The notes under the pieces were generated by a model. That model ran no database searches and was not told the DNA's origin. It was given only the letters and a program-made list of their open reading frames with translations. From Bacteroidales bacterium (GTDB lineage Bacteria; Bacteroidota; Bacteroidia; Bacteroidales; Bacteroidaceae), in the NCBI GenBank assembly GCA_018064685.1, contig JAGHUS010000035.1, positions 37,613 through 101,612 on the forward strand: DNA of 64,000 nucleotides. The letters run 5' to 3'. The position numbers and the translations under genes are program-made. Within the stretch, counting starts at the first letter, position 1. Each line of letters starts with the position of its first letter. Below, in pieces: positions 15,608 to 24,429 of the stretch.

Positions 15608-18600
15608 CTACACTCGTTTCTTATACATCAACGGTACAATGAACATATTCAGTAGCGTACTGCTGATGAGGCCGCCCAGCATCACCTTTGCCATGGGCGA
15701 CTGAATCTCATTTCCCGCCAAGTCACCGCCTATGGCCAGTGGTACAAGAGCAAGAGCCGAGGTGAGAGCCGTCATCAGGATGGGTGTCATACGGTCGAGC
15801 GAACCACGGATAACGACCTCATCCATCCCCGCCAAAGAAGGATGGGAGAGGTCACTGCTCAGTGTGTTATATCGGTCGATGAGCAAGATGCCATTGCGCG
15901 TGGCAATGCCAAACAGCGAGATGAAACCAATGATGGCAGGTATGCTCAGCACACCACCCGTAATCTGTAAGGCAAAGACACCGCCGATGAGTGCCAAAGG
16001 CAGATTGACCAACACGATGGCACTCTGCTTAATGCTGCGGAACTGATTGTTGAGCAGCAGGAAGATGACAAGGACACTGAGTAGACTGACCAGCAACAAG
16101 GTACGAGTGGCCGACTCCTCGCTTTCGAACTGTCCACCATACTCCAGATGGTAACCCTCGGGCAACTTCACATCGACATTGATACGATGCTGAATGTCGT
16201 TCACCACACTGCGGAGGTCACGCCCCTCCACATTGCACGAGATGACCAACTTGCGTTGCGCATTCTCGCGGTTGATAGTGTTGGGGCCAGTAGTAGAACT
16301 GATGTCGGCAATATATTCCAGTGGAATCTTCTGTCCGTTGGCATCTATCATCAGCGAACGGATATCCTCAATGCCGCCACGATCTTCGTCGTGCACCTTA
16401 ACTGTAAGATCGAAAGCCTGATTGCCCTCGTAGACCTGCGACACCGTCTCACCTTCGAGCAATACACTTACATAGTCGGCAAACTGCTTTGGTGTAACAC
16501 CATAGCGCGCCATGAGATGGCGACGAGGTGTGATGCGTATCTGAGGACGCTCCACCTGTTGTTCCACGTTCAGGTCGGCCACTCCTTCCACATCGGCTAT
16601 CTCCGACTTAATCTGATTAGCAATGCGATACATGCGGTTCAGGTCCTGACCGAACAACTTGATGGCAATGTTGGCTTGCGTACCCGACAGCATGGCATCA
16701 ATGCGGTGCGAGATGGGCTGACCAATCTCGATGCTCACACCTTTCAATGTGGACAACTTCCGGCGCACATCTGCCAAAAGTTCGGCACGCGAACGGTCCT
16801 TCAGTTCGAAGGGAGCCTCAATCTCGCTTGTATTCACACCAAAGGCATGCTCGTCCAGTTCGGCACGTCCCGTCTTGCGCGCCACGGTTTTTATCTCGGG
16901 AATGGACATCAGCAGCTGCTCGGCCCTACGTCCTATCTTGTCACTCTCTTCGAGCGAGATGCCCGGAAGAGAACTGATACTGATGGTATACGAACCCTCA
17001 TTAAAGCTAGGCAGGAAACTGCGTCCCATGCTGACAAACATCACCACTGCCGCCACAACCAGCACAAAGACAGCGCCCAAGATAGGTTTGCGGTGTCGCA
17101 GAGCACGACGCAGAAGGGAGGCGTAACCACGCTTGAGTGACGCCACCCAACGCACATCAACGGACTCATCAGCATCTTCGACCGAGACAGTCGCTGCTGC
17201 GGCACACTCGTCCGAGACGGTGGTTGCTGCCACTTCCTCGCCTGAGACATTTGATGTTGCAGCCCCCTCATCTTGCGATACATCGAGGCTAGATCGACGT
17301 GCCTTTCCTTTCATAAAATAGCTGCACAGCACGGGAGTCAAGGTCAATGCCACAATGGTGGAGGCAAAAAGCGAAACGATGAACGCAATGCCCAAGGGGG
17401 CTAGCATACGTCCCTCCATGCCACTCAGAAAGAACAAAGGAAGGAAACATACCACCACGATGAGCGTGCTGTTGAGAATAGGCATGCGTACCTCGCGCGA
17501 TGCTTCGTAGATTAGGCCCAACCAACGCGACAAGCCATAGGCATCCTCCCCATTACGGGGGAGGGATGGAGAGAGGGTCTTCCGGTGCACATTCTCGACA
17601 TCCACAATGGCATCGTCCACCAGCGAACCGATGGCAATGGCCATACCACCGATGGACATGGTGTTGATGGTGAGGCCCATGAACTTCAGCACGAGGATGC
17701 CCACCAACAACGACACGGGAATGCTGACCAGCGATATAAGTGTGGTGCGAGGATTCATCAGGAAGAGGAAGAGTACGATGATGACAAAGATGGCGCCCTC
17801 GATGAGCGACTCCTTGATGTTGCTGATGCTGGCATCGATGAAGCGCTCCTGACGGAAAATCTCTGCATCAACATTCACCCCTTCGGGCAATTGATGTTTG
17901 ATGTCGGCCAATGCAGCATCGAGGCGTTCGGTAAGCTCCTCTGTCGACACATTGGGTTGCTTGGCCACAGTCAGCAGCACGGCCGGTTTGGCGTTGTTCG
18001 ATGCAGTTCCCACCTTGGGAGTCTTGTTACCCACCTTGATATCGGCAAACTCATTCAGCGTGACAGGCGAACCGTCTACCACCTTTACCACCGTCTGCCC
18101 CAGGGCATCTACGTCGTTGGTGGCCAGTGCACCACGTATCAGATATTCATTGCCATACTCATAGAGCACGCCTCCCGACACATTCTGGTTCATATCGCGC
18201 ACAGCCTCGACAGCCTCATCAACACTCACACCATGATACTTCATGCGTTCGGGGTGCAGTGTCACCTGGTATTCCTTCTCCTCGCCACCTTGCACCGACA
18301 CCTGTGCTACACCACCAATGCTGAGCAGACGCGGACGGATGGTCCAATCGGCCAGGGTGCGAAGGTCTTGTCCCTCACCACCTGTCAGTCCGATTATCAT
18401 CACCTCGCCCAAGATGGACGACTGCGGACCTAATGTGGGTTGTCCTACAGTGGAAGGTAACGTGCTACCTACCTCGGCCAACTTCTCGTTTACTATCTGA
18501 CGGTCACGATAAATGTCTGTACCCCAGTCAAACTCCACCCACACACACGAGAACCCTGTAGTGCTGCTGCTACGCACACGTCGCACATTCGTAGCACCAT

Positions 18601-18820
18601 TCATAGCCGTCTCGATGGGGAAGGTCACGATGCGCTCCACTTCTTCGGGCGCCATACCTCGAGCCTCGGTCATCACCACCACAGTGGGAGCATTGAGATC
18701 AGGAAAGACATCCACCTCCATGTGCATGGATGTGTAGATGCCACCAATACATATCAGTATCGCAGCTACCAAGATGGCCAAGCGATTACGAAGAGAAAAC
18801 TTGATTATATTGTTTAGCAT
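15608..18820 (-). CDS. CusA/CzcA heavy-metal RND efflux pump
   Basis: Proton-driven inner-membrane pump of a tripartite heavy-metal efflux system, 1070 residues from the chosen start. I chose the ATG at 18820 (MLNNIIKFSLRNR), the usual HME-RND start; the ORF track extends 17 residues into a repeat. TM1 is followed by VDVFPDLNAPTVVV, and TM4 carries VDDAIVDVENV. Two regions look added: RKTLSPSLPRNGED (residues about 425-440), encoded by a palindromic repeat, and an acidic Ser/Ala-rich cytoplasmic loop (LDVSQDEGAATSN onward) between the two halves. With CusB, the TolC-like protein and the permease it forms one operon. Copper, silver, zinc or cobalt are all possible substrates. Confidence 0.92.
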   Translation of the reverse strand: MLNNIIKFSLRNRLAILVAAILICIGGIYTSMHMEVDVFPDLNAPTVVVMTEARGMAPEEVERIVTFPIETAMNGATNVRRVRSSSTTGFSCVWVEFDWGTDIYRDRQIVNEKLAEVGSTLPSTVGQPTLGPQSSILGEVMIIGLTGGEGQDLRTLADWTIRPRLLSIGGVAQVSVQGGEEKEYQVTLHPERMKYHGVSVDEAVEAVRDMNQNVSGGVLYEYGNEYLIRGALATNDVDALGQTVVKVVDGSPVTLNEFADIKVGNKTPKVGTASNNAKPAVLLTVAKQPNVSTEELTERLDAALADIKHQLPEGVNVDAEIFRQERFIDASISNIKESLIEGAIFVIIVLFLFLMNPRTTLISLVSIPVSLLVGILVLKFMGLTINTMSIGGMAIAIGSLVDDAIVDVENVHRKTLSPSLPRNGEDAYGLSRWLGLIYEASREVRMPILNSTLIVVVCFLPLFFLSGMEGRMLAPLGIAFIVSLFASTIVALTLTPVLCSYFMKGKARRSSLDVSQDEGAATSNVSGEEVAATTVSDECAAAATVSVEDADESVDVRWVASLKRGYASLLRRALRHRKPILGAVFVLVVAAVVMFVSMGRSFLPSFNEGSYTISISSLPGISLEESDKIGRRAEQLLMSIPEIKTVARKTGRAELDEHAFGVNTSEIEAPFELKDRSRAELLADVRRKLSTLKGVSIEIGQPISHRIDAMLSGTQANIAIKLFGQDLNRMYRIANQIKSEIADVEGVADLNVEQQVERPQIRITPRRHLMARYGVTPKQFADYVSVLLEGETVSQVYEGNQAFDLTVKVHDEDRGGIEDIRSLMIDANGQKIPLEYIADISSTTGPNTINRENAQRKLVISCNVEGRDLRSVVNDIQHRINVDVKLPEGYHLEYGGQFESEESATRTLLLVSLLSVLVIFLLLNNQFRSIKQSAIVLVNLPLALIGGVFALQITGGVLSIPAIIGFISLFGIATRNGILLIDRYNTLSSDLSHPSLAGMDEVVIRGSLDRMTPILMTALTSALALVPLAIGGDLAGNEIQSPMAKVMLGGLISSTLLNMFIVPLMYKKRV
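17541..17582. repeat. Palindromic repeat inside cusA coding sequence
   Basis: TCCTCCCCATTACGGGGGAGG with flanking ATGGAGAGAGGGTCTT. On the coding strand it reads in frame as KTLSPSLPRNGED, at the tip of a loop where homologues vary. It matches the intergenic copies near pta and ackA. Confidence 0.8.
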
Positions 18821-18835
18821 TGTAAGACCTATAAC

Positions 18836-18995
18836 AACTCCCACCCACCAAAAGGGAGAGAGAAACATCACGTTAACTTAATTATGAATTTAAAGCCCCA
18901 CTCTAACTCCACAAGGGGATGAATCATAGCTAGATGAAGGCATTGCACCAGACTAATTATGAACTATGAATTAAGAACTAGCAAAGAGCCATGAA
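18836..18995. repeat. Palindromic and AATTATG repeats between cusA and cusB
   Basis: Contains CCCACCCACCAAAAGGGAGAG, then GCCCCACTCTAACTCCACAA with GGGGAT, a spacer with GCATTGCACCAGAC, and TAATTATGAACTATGAATT. It is the same composite as at 36089-36180. No gene is here. Confidence 0.78.
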
Positions 18996-18999
18996 CAAT

Positions 19000-20151
19000 T
19001 CAATGGCTGTGACTATGCGCCTCGGGAATGGCACCACTGGCTGCAGCTATCTTCAGCTGGTAGACACCCTTGACCACGACCTTCTCGCCCACCTTCAAGC
19101 CGCTTACTATTTCGGTGTGCAAACCATTCGATGCTCCTAGTTGAACCTCGCGTTTCTCATACTCATCCTCGTCATGTCCCTGTACATAGACAAAGTAAAG
19201 TCCCTGTTCTTCGGTTAGAGCTGTGATAGGAACGGAGAGGATTCCCGTACGTATGTTCGAGAGCAGCCAGATGTCGGCAAACGAACCCGGAACGATGTCG
19301 CCATGATTCTCAAACTCGAAGGTAACAGGAATGTAGGCAGAGCCCTCGGTGGCTGTACGTCCCATCGAAACGAGATGGCCATTCAGCTGCTCGATGCTTC
19401 GCACATTCTCCATGTCATAGCTCATAGCGAAGTTAGCACCCACAATGTCGTGCATACGGGCAAAGTATTTTTCAGGCACCTCGGCACGCAGTTGCAGGTC
19501 GCAGCTCTTGGTGACGGTGGCCACCAACTGCCCCACTTCGACATACTCTCCCTGCTTCACCAGAACGCGCTTCACATAGCCGGCAATGGGCGACGACACA
19601 CTGGAAGCAATCTTGTTGACATCCTGATTGAAACGCACACTCGACAGGATGCGAGCCTGCTCGTATTCGGCTTTGGCACGTTCGTACTCCTCGCGCGAGA
19701 CAATGCCTTCACCCACCAGTCTCTGTGCACGCTCATAGGCCGATTTGGCACGTTCCAGTTCCACCGCATTCTGTGCTACCGCATCACTACCTGCCAGTCC
19801 GGCTGCCGACACACGAGCAAAGACCTCTCCCTTGGAGATGGTTGCACCCTCGGTCAGATGGTCACGCGTGAAAGTCAGCACACCCGAGCTCTTAGCCACC
19901 ACAGCAGCCTCATCACCCTGCGCCTCTGTCACTTGGCCCGACACACGGATGGCTTCTTGAAAGTCAGAAAGCTGTAGCGTCACGACCTCCAATCCGGCCG
20001 CCTTGCGCTGTACCTCGCCAAACTCTATCACGCCGTCCTCGTGATTATGTCCCTCATGTCCAGCATCACCATGGTCATGCTCATCATGTTCATTGTGCCC
20101 ACAGGCAACCATTGCCGCAGCACACATTATTATATATATATACTTCATCAT
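19000..20151 (-). CDS. CusB/CzcB-like periplasmic adaptor lipoprotein
   Basis: Membrane-fusion protein linking the CusA pump to the outer-membrane channel. The true start is one of two adjacent ATGs (20151 or 20148); the ORF track runs 29 residues upstream into repeat DNA. It has a lipoprotein signal with lipobox MVAC, then a His/Asp-rich stretch (HNEHDEHDHGDAGHEGHNHED) likely to bind metal. HlyD-type features follow: barrel-sandwich halves around GVLTFTRDHLTEGATISKG and SPIAGYVKRVLVKQGEYV, with an alpha-hairpin between them (LERAKSAYERAQRLVGEG). It ends with another His cluster (EAHSHSH). The His-rich ends support metal over drug transport. Confidence 0.92.
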   Translation of the reverse strand: MMKYIYIIMCAAAMVACGHNEHDEHDHGDAGHEGHNHEDGVIEFGEVQRKAAGLEVVTLQLSDFQEAIRVSGQVTEAQGDEAAVVAKSSGVLTFTRDHLTEGATISKGEVFARVSAAGLAGSDAVAQNAVELERAKSAYERAQRLVGEGIVSREEYERAKAEYEQARILSSVRFNQDVNKIASSVSSPIAGYVKRVLVKQGEYVEVGQLVATVTKSCDLQLRAEVPEKYFARMHDIVGANFAMSYDMENVRSIEQLNGHLVSMGRTATEGSAYIPVTFEFENHGDIVPGSFADIWLLSNIRTGILSVPITALTEEQGLYFVYVQGHDEDEYEKREVQLGASNGLHTEIVSGLKVGEKVVVKGVYQLKIAAASGAIPEAHSHSH

Positions 20152-20160
20152 TTTAAAGAA

Positions 20161-20291
20161 CCTCTCTAACTCCCCAAGGGGGAGGATTGCCCACTCTATC
20201 TCTCCGAGTAGAGGACTCATAGAGCTACACGGGGGCAATACGGAAATTATGAATTATGAATTATGAATTATGAATTGTGAATTATGAATTA
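20161..20291. repeat. Composite repeat between permease and cusB
   Basis: CCTCTCTAACTCCCCAAGGG palindrome, spacer, GGGGGCAATACGG, then six AATTATG-type heptamers. The last heptamers encode the final two residues and stop codon of the permease gene. Confidence 0.8.
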
Positions 20292-21742
20292 CAAAACGCT
20301 TCGAATCCCAAAGAGCGGATGGCTGCGAGCACTTCTTCCACATCGAAATTCCCTACCACATGGGCTTCCTTTTCGTGCAGCAACACCTCGGAATGCTCTA
20401 CTCCCGCCACACTGTCGATGGCCTTCTTAACGCTGGCCGCACAATGATTGCAGTTCATGCCTGTTACACGTATCACAGTCTCCTCGTGTTCGTGACAGTG
20501 GCACTCGTCATCGTGACAATGATCGTGTTTTCCTTCTTCATGACAATGGCATTCGCTATCATGGCAATGGCAAGATCCTAAGCCATGTCCATGATCGTGA
20601 CAACAGCAGCCACCACCCTTCCAAACCTTGACGGGAGAGAAGGCATTGAGAAGTAAGAGTCCCAACAGAACGGTGCAGGCAATGCTGAACCACCCTGGCC
20701 CCTCCTCACAGCACGATTCGGTGGCTTTCAGTGCACTGGTGAACCACTCAGCGGGCAAGAAATAGTCGATGCCCAGACCGAAGAGGATGGCGCCAGAGAC
20801 TATGGAGGCTAGGTAGACGAGCAGTGTGCGACGACCCAACACCTTGTTGATGACCATGATGCTGGCTGCGTTGCTGGCAGGACCGGCCATGAGCAGCACC
20901 AAGGCGGCACCAGGAGTGAGTCCCTTCAGCATCAATGCAACTGCTATAGGAATGCTACCAGTGGCACACAAATACATGGGAATGCTCAGTACAAGGACGA
21001 AGAGGATGCTCATGAGCGAGTTGCCATGAAAAGCAGCAAACCAACCATCGGGCACCAATGCGGTGATAAGACCGGCAATGACAAGTCCCACGACAAGCCA
21101 TTTGCCGATGTCCTCCATCATCTCGACGAAAGCGTAGCGGAGGGCGCTAACGACAGAACCTCTCTGTCCTTCGGACATCTCCCCCTCTAAAGGTAGATCC
21201 TGATTTGCATCCGACAGGATGGCCTCATCCTTGGCGTTAGCGCTCCTCCCCTTAGCGGGGGAGAGGGTCTTTTCACCCTGCACGCTACCGGATAAGCAGC
21301 TCGCACTTTGGGGGGCAGAGAGGGAGACCTTACGATCGGCCTTATTCACTAGCCATCCACCGAAGATAGCCGTGAACATAGCCACGACAGGACGGATGAT
21401 GGCAAAGGGAAGACCCATGAGGCTGTAGGTGGCAATGATGCTGTCGATACCCGTCTGGGGTGTGGCAATAAGAAAGGAGATGGTGGCTCCCTTGCTTCCG
21501 CCTTCGCGACGCAGCCCCATGGCAGTAGGGATGACGCCGCACGAACAAAGGGGCAGTGGAACACCAAACAAGGCGGCTAGTACCACACTCTTCATACTGT
21601 TGCCACCCAGATACTTGTGATACATAGTGTTGGGCACGTACTGGTGCATCAAACCAGCCAGAAGAAAGCCCAACAAAAGATAGGGCGCCATCTCATTGAC
21701 TAGCGCCCATATCTCATTCAATACATCTAACAGGACTGCCAT
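20282..21742 (-). CDS. SO_0444-type Cu/Zn efflux permease with HMA domain
   Basis: A 486-residue permease (PF03773/ArsP-like fold), first gene of the metal-efflux operon. Two membrane halves carry the repeated signature PLPLCSCGVIPTAMG and SIPMYLCATGSIPIAVAL, with cysteines typical of the family. A His/Cys-rich segment follows (CCCHDHGHGLGSCHCHDSEC and more HCHDDECHCHEHEE), then a C-terminal heavy-metal-associated domain with GMNCNHC. About 55 residues between the halves (from SAPQSASCLSG to EGQRG) are encoded by an inserted palindromic repeat. The protein probably exports copper or zinc, or hands it to CusB. The promoter at 21768-21775 has a palindromic operator. Confidence 0.9.
   Translation of the reverse strand: MAVLLDVLNEIWALVNEMAPYLLLGFLLAGLMHQYVPNTMYHKYLGGNSMKSVVLAALFGVPLPLCSCGVIPTAMGLRREGGSKGATISFLIATPQTGIDSIIATYSLMGLPFAIIRPVVAMFTAIFGGWLVNKADRKVSLSAPQSASCLSGSVQGEKTLSPAKGRSANAKDEAILSDANQDLPLEGEMSEGQRGSVVSALRYAFVEMMEDIGKWLVVGLVIAGLITALVPDGWFAAFHGNSLMSILFVLVLSIPMYLCATGSIPIAVALMLKGLTPGAALVLLMAGPASNAASIMVINKVLGRRTLLVYLASIVSGAILFGLGIDYFLPAEWFTSALKATESCCEEGPGWFSIACTVLLGLLLLNAFSPVKVWKGGGCCCHDHGHGLGSCHCHDSECHCHEEGKHDHCHDDECHCHEHEETVIRVTGMNCNHCAASVKKAIDSVAGVEHSEVLLHEKEAHVVGNFDVEEVLAAIRSLGFEAFCNS
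21159..21323. repeat. 165-bp palindromic element inserted in the permease gene
   Basis: Bounded by inverted CCTCTCTG and CAGAGAGG and containing CTCCTCCCCTTAGCGGGGGA and CTGTCCTTCGGACATCTCCC. It is 165 bp, a multiple of three, and is read as KTLSPAKGRS ... LPLEGEMSEGQRG. It sits exactly in the loop between the two permease halves. Confidence 0.82.
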
Positions 21743-21767
21743 AGCTTTGCATTTTTTTATTTCGCTG

Positions 21768-21775
21768 CAAAGTTA
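21768..21775 (-). promoter_or_regulatory. -7 promoter element of the metal-efflux operon
   Basis: On the minus strand TAACTTTG, 26 bases before the permease start. The expected -33 position falls inside the palindrome at 21784-21806. Confidence 0.75.
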
Positions 21776-21783
21776 CGACAATG

Positions 21784-21806
21784 TTTTTGCAATTCAGTTG
21801 CAAAAA
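21784..21806. promoter_or_regulatory. 23-bp perfect palindrome, likely metalloregulator operator
   Basis: TTTTTGCAA, five bases (TTCAG), TTGCAAAAA. A 9-bp perfect inverted repeat covers the -33 region of the metal-efflux promoter, the right position for a repressor. Size and symmetry suit a Fur/Zur dimer or another winged-helix regulator; the regulator is not identified. Confidence 0.7.
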
Positions 21807-21862
21807 TGCACATGAAGGATGAAGAACGATTTTTCGTATAAAAAACGGACTTGGCGGCGACA

Positions 21863-22840
21863 CTATAGAGACAATATTACCTCTGTAGGTAGCGTAGTCA
21901 TAACAGAGATTTGCTCTATCGAGATGCCAGCCTCCTTCATTGCCTTTGCCGATAGCAGAAGTGCTTTTCTTTGCTCGGCCAATTGAGCACCCTGTTCGGC
22001 CAATTGAGCACCCTGCTCGGCCAACTGAGCACCCTGCTCGGCCAACTGAGCATCTTGTTCTTTTATTTTCTCATCACGCAGCATGATAGCCGTATCGCGA
22101 TTCTCGATGGCCGAGAAATACTCATCCTCAACATTCATCTCCATACGAAGTGCGGAGTCAGAAGCAGCAGAGAGCAGTCGATGGATGATGTGTTTCATCT
22201 CGTCGTCGTCGGCATAAAGGGCCTCGTCGATATTAAGAACCTGTCTGTTATATTTATCTTTGCACGATTGGTCGAAGACACTTAGCACCTTGTCCAAACG
22301 ATTGTTGACCTTACCCCTCAAACGCGGTATCTGCACGATGATGCTGTCGTGTACCAAGCTATCGACAAAAGGATCGGGGATGCCTTTCGTTACCTCATTA
22401 CCGTCATAATCGAACGACTTATGGTTGACATACAGCACAGGTTCGTCAATATCACCCACCTTATGCCCCAACAAATAAACAGTTATCATTGGGATGGCAT
22501 AACCTTCGGGGTTGTCTTCCTTGATAATATTCTCTGGCAACGCATATTGAGCACCCAGATACTGGCGGAAACGCAGCGTTTCCGTCTCAAGCCAAGTCTT
22601 TTGCAACTCAATGAGTATAAGTTTCGCACTGCCATCCTCCTGGCGCACCGTTGCGCCGAAGTCGATACGGAACATCGAAATCTTGTCACGACTTCCGTTC
22701 GTATATTCATGACGGCGAACCTCTACCTCCATCACCTCCTTCTTCAGTAAGGCAGAAAGTAAGGTCTTCGCAATGCGTTCGTCCTCCATAAGGTACTTGA
22801 ACACAGTATCATAAATAGGATTTGCAACACTTATTATCAT
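21863..22840 (-). CDS. Rpn/PD-(D/E)XK nuclease family protein (transposase-like)
   Basis: A 325-residue protein of the Rpn (recombination-promoting nuclease, formerly transposase_31/PDDEXK_2) family. The N-terminal nuclease core has NPIYDTVFKYLM, FRIDFGATV and ILIELQKTW (the D...E-x-Q/K signature), about residues 8-95. The C-terminus is a predicted coiled coil containing four tandem copies of the heptad AQLAEQG (about residues 260-290), then a short regulatory tail (MKEAGISIEQISVMT). Rpn proteins promote RecA-independent recombination, and some act in defence. It has its own promoter and is single-gene. The tandem heptads come from a 21-bp DNA repeat and may vary in number between strains. 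Confidence 0.88.
   Translation of the reverse strand: MIISVANPIYDTVFKYLMEDERIAKTLLSALLKKEVMEVEVRRHEYTNGSRDKISMFRIDFGATVRQEDGSAKLILIELQKTWLETETLRFRQYLGAQYALPENIIKEDNPEGYAIPMITVYLLGHKVGDIDEPVLYVNHKSFDYDGNEVTKGIPDPFVDSLVHDSIIVQIPRLRGKVNNRLDKVLSVFDQSCKDKYNRQVLNIDEALYADDDEMKHIIHRLLSAASDSALRMEMNVEDEYFSAIENRDTAIMLRDEKIKEQDAQLAEQGAQLAEQGAQLAEQGAQLAEQRKALLLSAKAMKEAGISIEQISVMTTLPTEVILSL
21971..22056. repeat. 21-bp tandem repeat in the Rpn gene
   Basis: Four in-frame copies of a unit like TGCTCGGCCAACTGAGCACC, each encoding one coiled-coil heptad (AQLAEQG). Copies differ at one or two bases. Confidence 0.92.
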
Positions 22841-22862
22841 TGTTTCATACGTCTATTTGTCG

Positions 22863-22894
22863 CAAAGTTAGCAATTATCAGAAAATAAAACAAG
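22863..22894 (-). promoter_or_regulatory. Promoter of the Rpn gene
   Basis: Minus strand CTTG (22894-22891), 20-base spacer, TAACTTTG (22870-22863). The -7 element is perfect and the -33 element has one mismatch. Confidence 0.75.
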
Positions 22895-22915
22895 AAAATG
22901 CCAAACTTTTAACAT

Positions 22916-22946
22916 TAACACAGAGCATTTATCACACTCTGTGTTA
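22916..22946 (-). terminator. Hairpin downstream of thrC
   Basis: Perfect 10-bp arms TAACACAGAG and CTCTGTGTTA with an 11-base loop, between the thrC end and the Rpn promoter. It is AT-rich without a long T run, so it is a moderate terminator candidate. Confidence 0.6.
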
Positions 22947-22988
22947 CAAAAATCTGCGCTTGAATGATTATCCTATATTATCACTCCC

Positions 22989-24290
22989 CTACTGCTTCAT
23001 CAGGAAAGCCTTGAAGCCCTCGAAGTCCTTGCCAATCTCGATGCTCTTCTTCTCGCCTTTCATGAAGGCAGCCAGCTTCTCGGGAATGGCTACGTCGCCA
23101 CCGCAGATGCTGTCAACCACACCCTTGAACTTGGCGGGATGAGCAGTCTCGAGGAAGATGCCTGTCTCGCCGGGCTGGAGTCCCTCCTTCAGAGCACGAT
23201 AGCCACATGCTCCGTGAGGGTCGAGCTGATAACCCGTATCCTTAAGGCACTCGCGCATCGTCTCGGCAATCTGCTCGTCGCTGTAGGTGCATCCGCTGAT
23301 GTCCTTGCAGATGGCAGCATGATCCTTCTTGTAGAGGTCATAGATACGAGCAAAGTTCGAGGGATCGCCCACGTCCATGGCGTTGGCGATGGTCTGCACG
23401 CTGGCCTTGGGCTCGTACTTTCCGGTCTGGAGATAGTTATAGAAGATGTCGTTGGCATTGTTGGCAGCGATGAAACGCTTGATGGGCAGACCCATCTTCA
23501 CGCCGAACAAGGCCGAACAGATGTTGCCGAAGTTGCCCGAGGGAACGCAGACGACGATATCCTCGAGGCCAGCCTTCTTCAACTGTGCGTAAGCATAGAA
23601 GTAGTAGAACGACTGAGGCAGGAAGCGGGCCACGTTGATGGAGTTGGCCGAGGTGAGCTTCATGTGGGCGTTCAGCTCGTCATCCATGAAAGCACTCTTG
23701 ACCAGCGCCTGACAGTCGTCGAACACGCCATCCACCTCGAGTGCGGTGATATTCTGACCCAGTGTGGTGAACTGGCACTCCTGAATGGGGCTTACCTTGC
23801 CCTTGGGATAGAGCACATAGACGTGGATACCGGGCACACCGAGGAAGCCGTTTGCCACAGCCGAACCCGTATCGCCCGAGGTTGCAACGAGGACGTTGAC
23901 AAGACGATCCTCGCCGGACTTCTTGTTAAAGTACCCCAGCAAGCGTGCCATGAAGCGAGCACCCACATCCTTGAATGCCAAGGTAGGACCATGGAAGAGT
24001 TCAAGGCTGTAGATAGAATCTGTTACCTTGACAGCGGGCACGTCGAATGCCAGCGTGTCGCACACTATCTTGTGCAGGTCCTCCTGAGGAATATCCTCGC
24101 CAAAGAAAGCATCTGCCACCTGGCAGGCTATCTCCTGGAACGTCATGTTCTGAATATTGTCGAAAAACTCTTGGGGAAGCTGTTTGATGCGCTCGGGCAT
24201 ATAGAGGCCACGATCCTCGGCCAAACCCTTTACCACAGCCTTCTCGAGCGAGGCCATCGGGGCCTGTCCATTCGTGCTATAATATTGCAT
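22989..24290 (-). CDS. thrC: Threonine synthase
   Basis: PLP enzyme converting O-phospho-L-homoserine to L-threonine, the last step of threonine synthesis. At 433 residues it is the normal bacterial type. The N-terminal domain has the threonine-synthase start (YYSTNG, EDRGLYMP). The PLP lysine is in LAFKDVGARF (about residue 107), the phosphate-binding loop in ATSGDTGSAVANGF, and further conserved segments are TSANSINVARFLPQ and VPSGNFGNICS. It is monocistronic with a promoter facing that of the next gene. No hom/thrB neighbours are present here. Confidence 0.96.
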   Translation of the reverse strand: MQYYSTNGQAPMASLEKAVVKGLAEDRGLYMPERIKQLPQEFFDNIQNMTFQEIACQVADAFFGEDIPQEDLHKIVCDTLAFDVPAVKVTDSIYSLELFHGPTLAFKDVGARFMARLLGYFNKKSGEDRLVNVLVATSGDTGSAVANGFLGVPGIHVYVLYPKGKVSPIQECQFTTLGQNITALEVDGVFDDCQALVKSAFMDDELNAHMKLTSANSINVARFLPQSFYYFYAYAQLKKAGLEDIVVCVPSGNFGNICSALFGVKMGLPIKRFIAANNANDIFYNYLQTGKYEPKASVQTIANAMDVGDPSNFARIYDLYKKDHAAICKDISGCTYSDEQIAETMRECLKDTGYQLDPHGACGYRALKEGLQPGETGIFLETAHPAKFKGVVDSICGGDVAIPEKLAAFMKGEKKSIEIGKDFEGFKAFLMKQ

Positions 24291-24329
24291 AATATTTTGT
24301 TTACCTTAAAAAATATCACAAATCGAGGG

Positions 24330-24361
24330 CGAAGTTACAAATAAGTAAGTAAAAACACAAA
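24330..24361 (-). promoter_or_regulatory. Promoter of thrC
   Basis: Minus strand TTTG (24361-24358), 20-base spacer, TAACTTCG (24337-24330), one mismatch in the -7 box. It lies back to back with the promoter at 24366-24397. Confidence 0.72.
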
Positions 24362-24365
24362 TTTA

Positions 24366-24397
24366 TTTGCAAAAAAGAGCACAAAACCGTATCTTTG
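24366..24397 (+). promoter_or_regulatory. Promoter of the 24430 gene
   Basis: TTTG (24366-24369), 20-base spacer, TATCTTTG (24390-24397), both elements perfect. Confidence 0.82.
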
Positions 24398-24429
24398 CAA
24401 ACATATTATAACAACAATCAACAATAAGG

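Noticed and set aside
21971-22056. 21-bp repeats as a CRISPR remnant
   Set aside because: Contiguous in-frame coding repeat inside an Rpn gene, no spacers.
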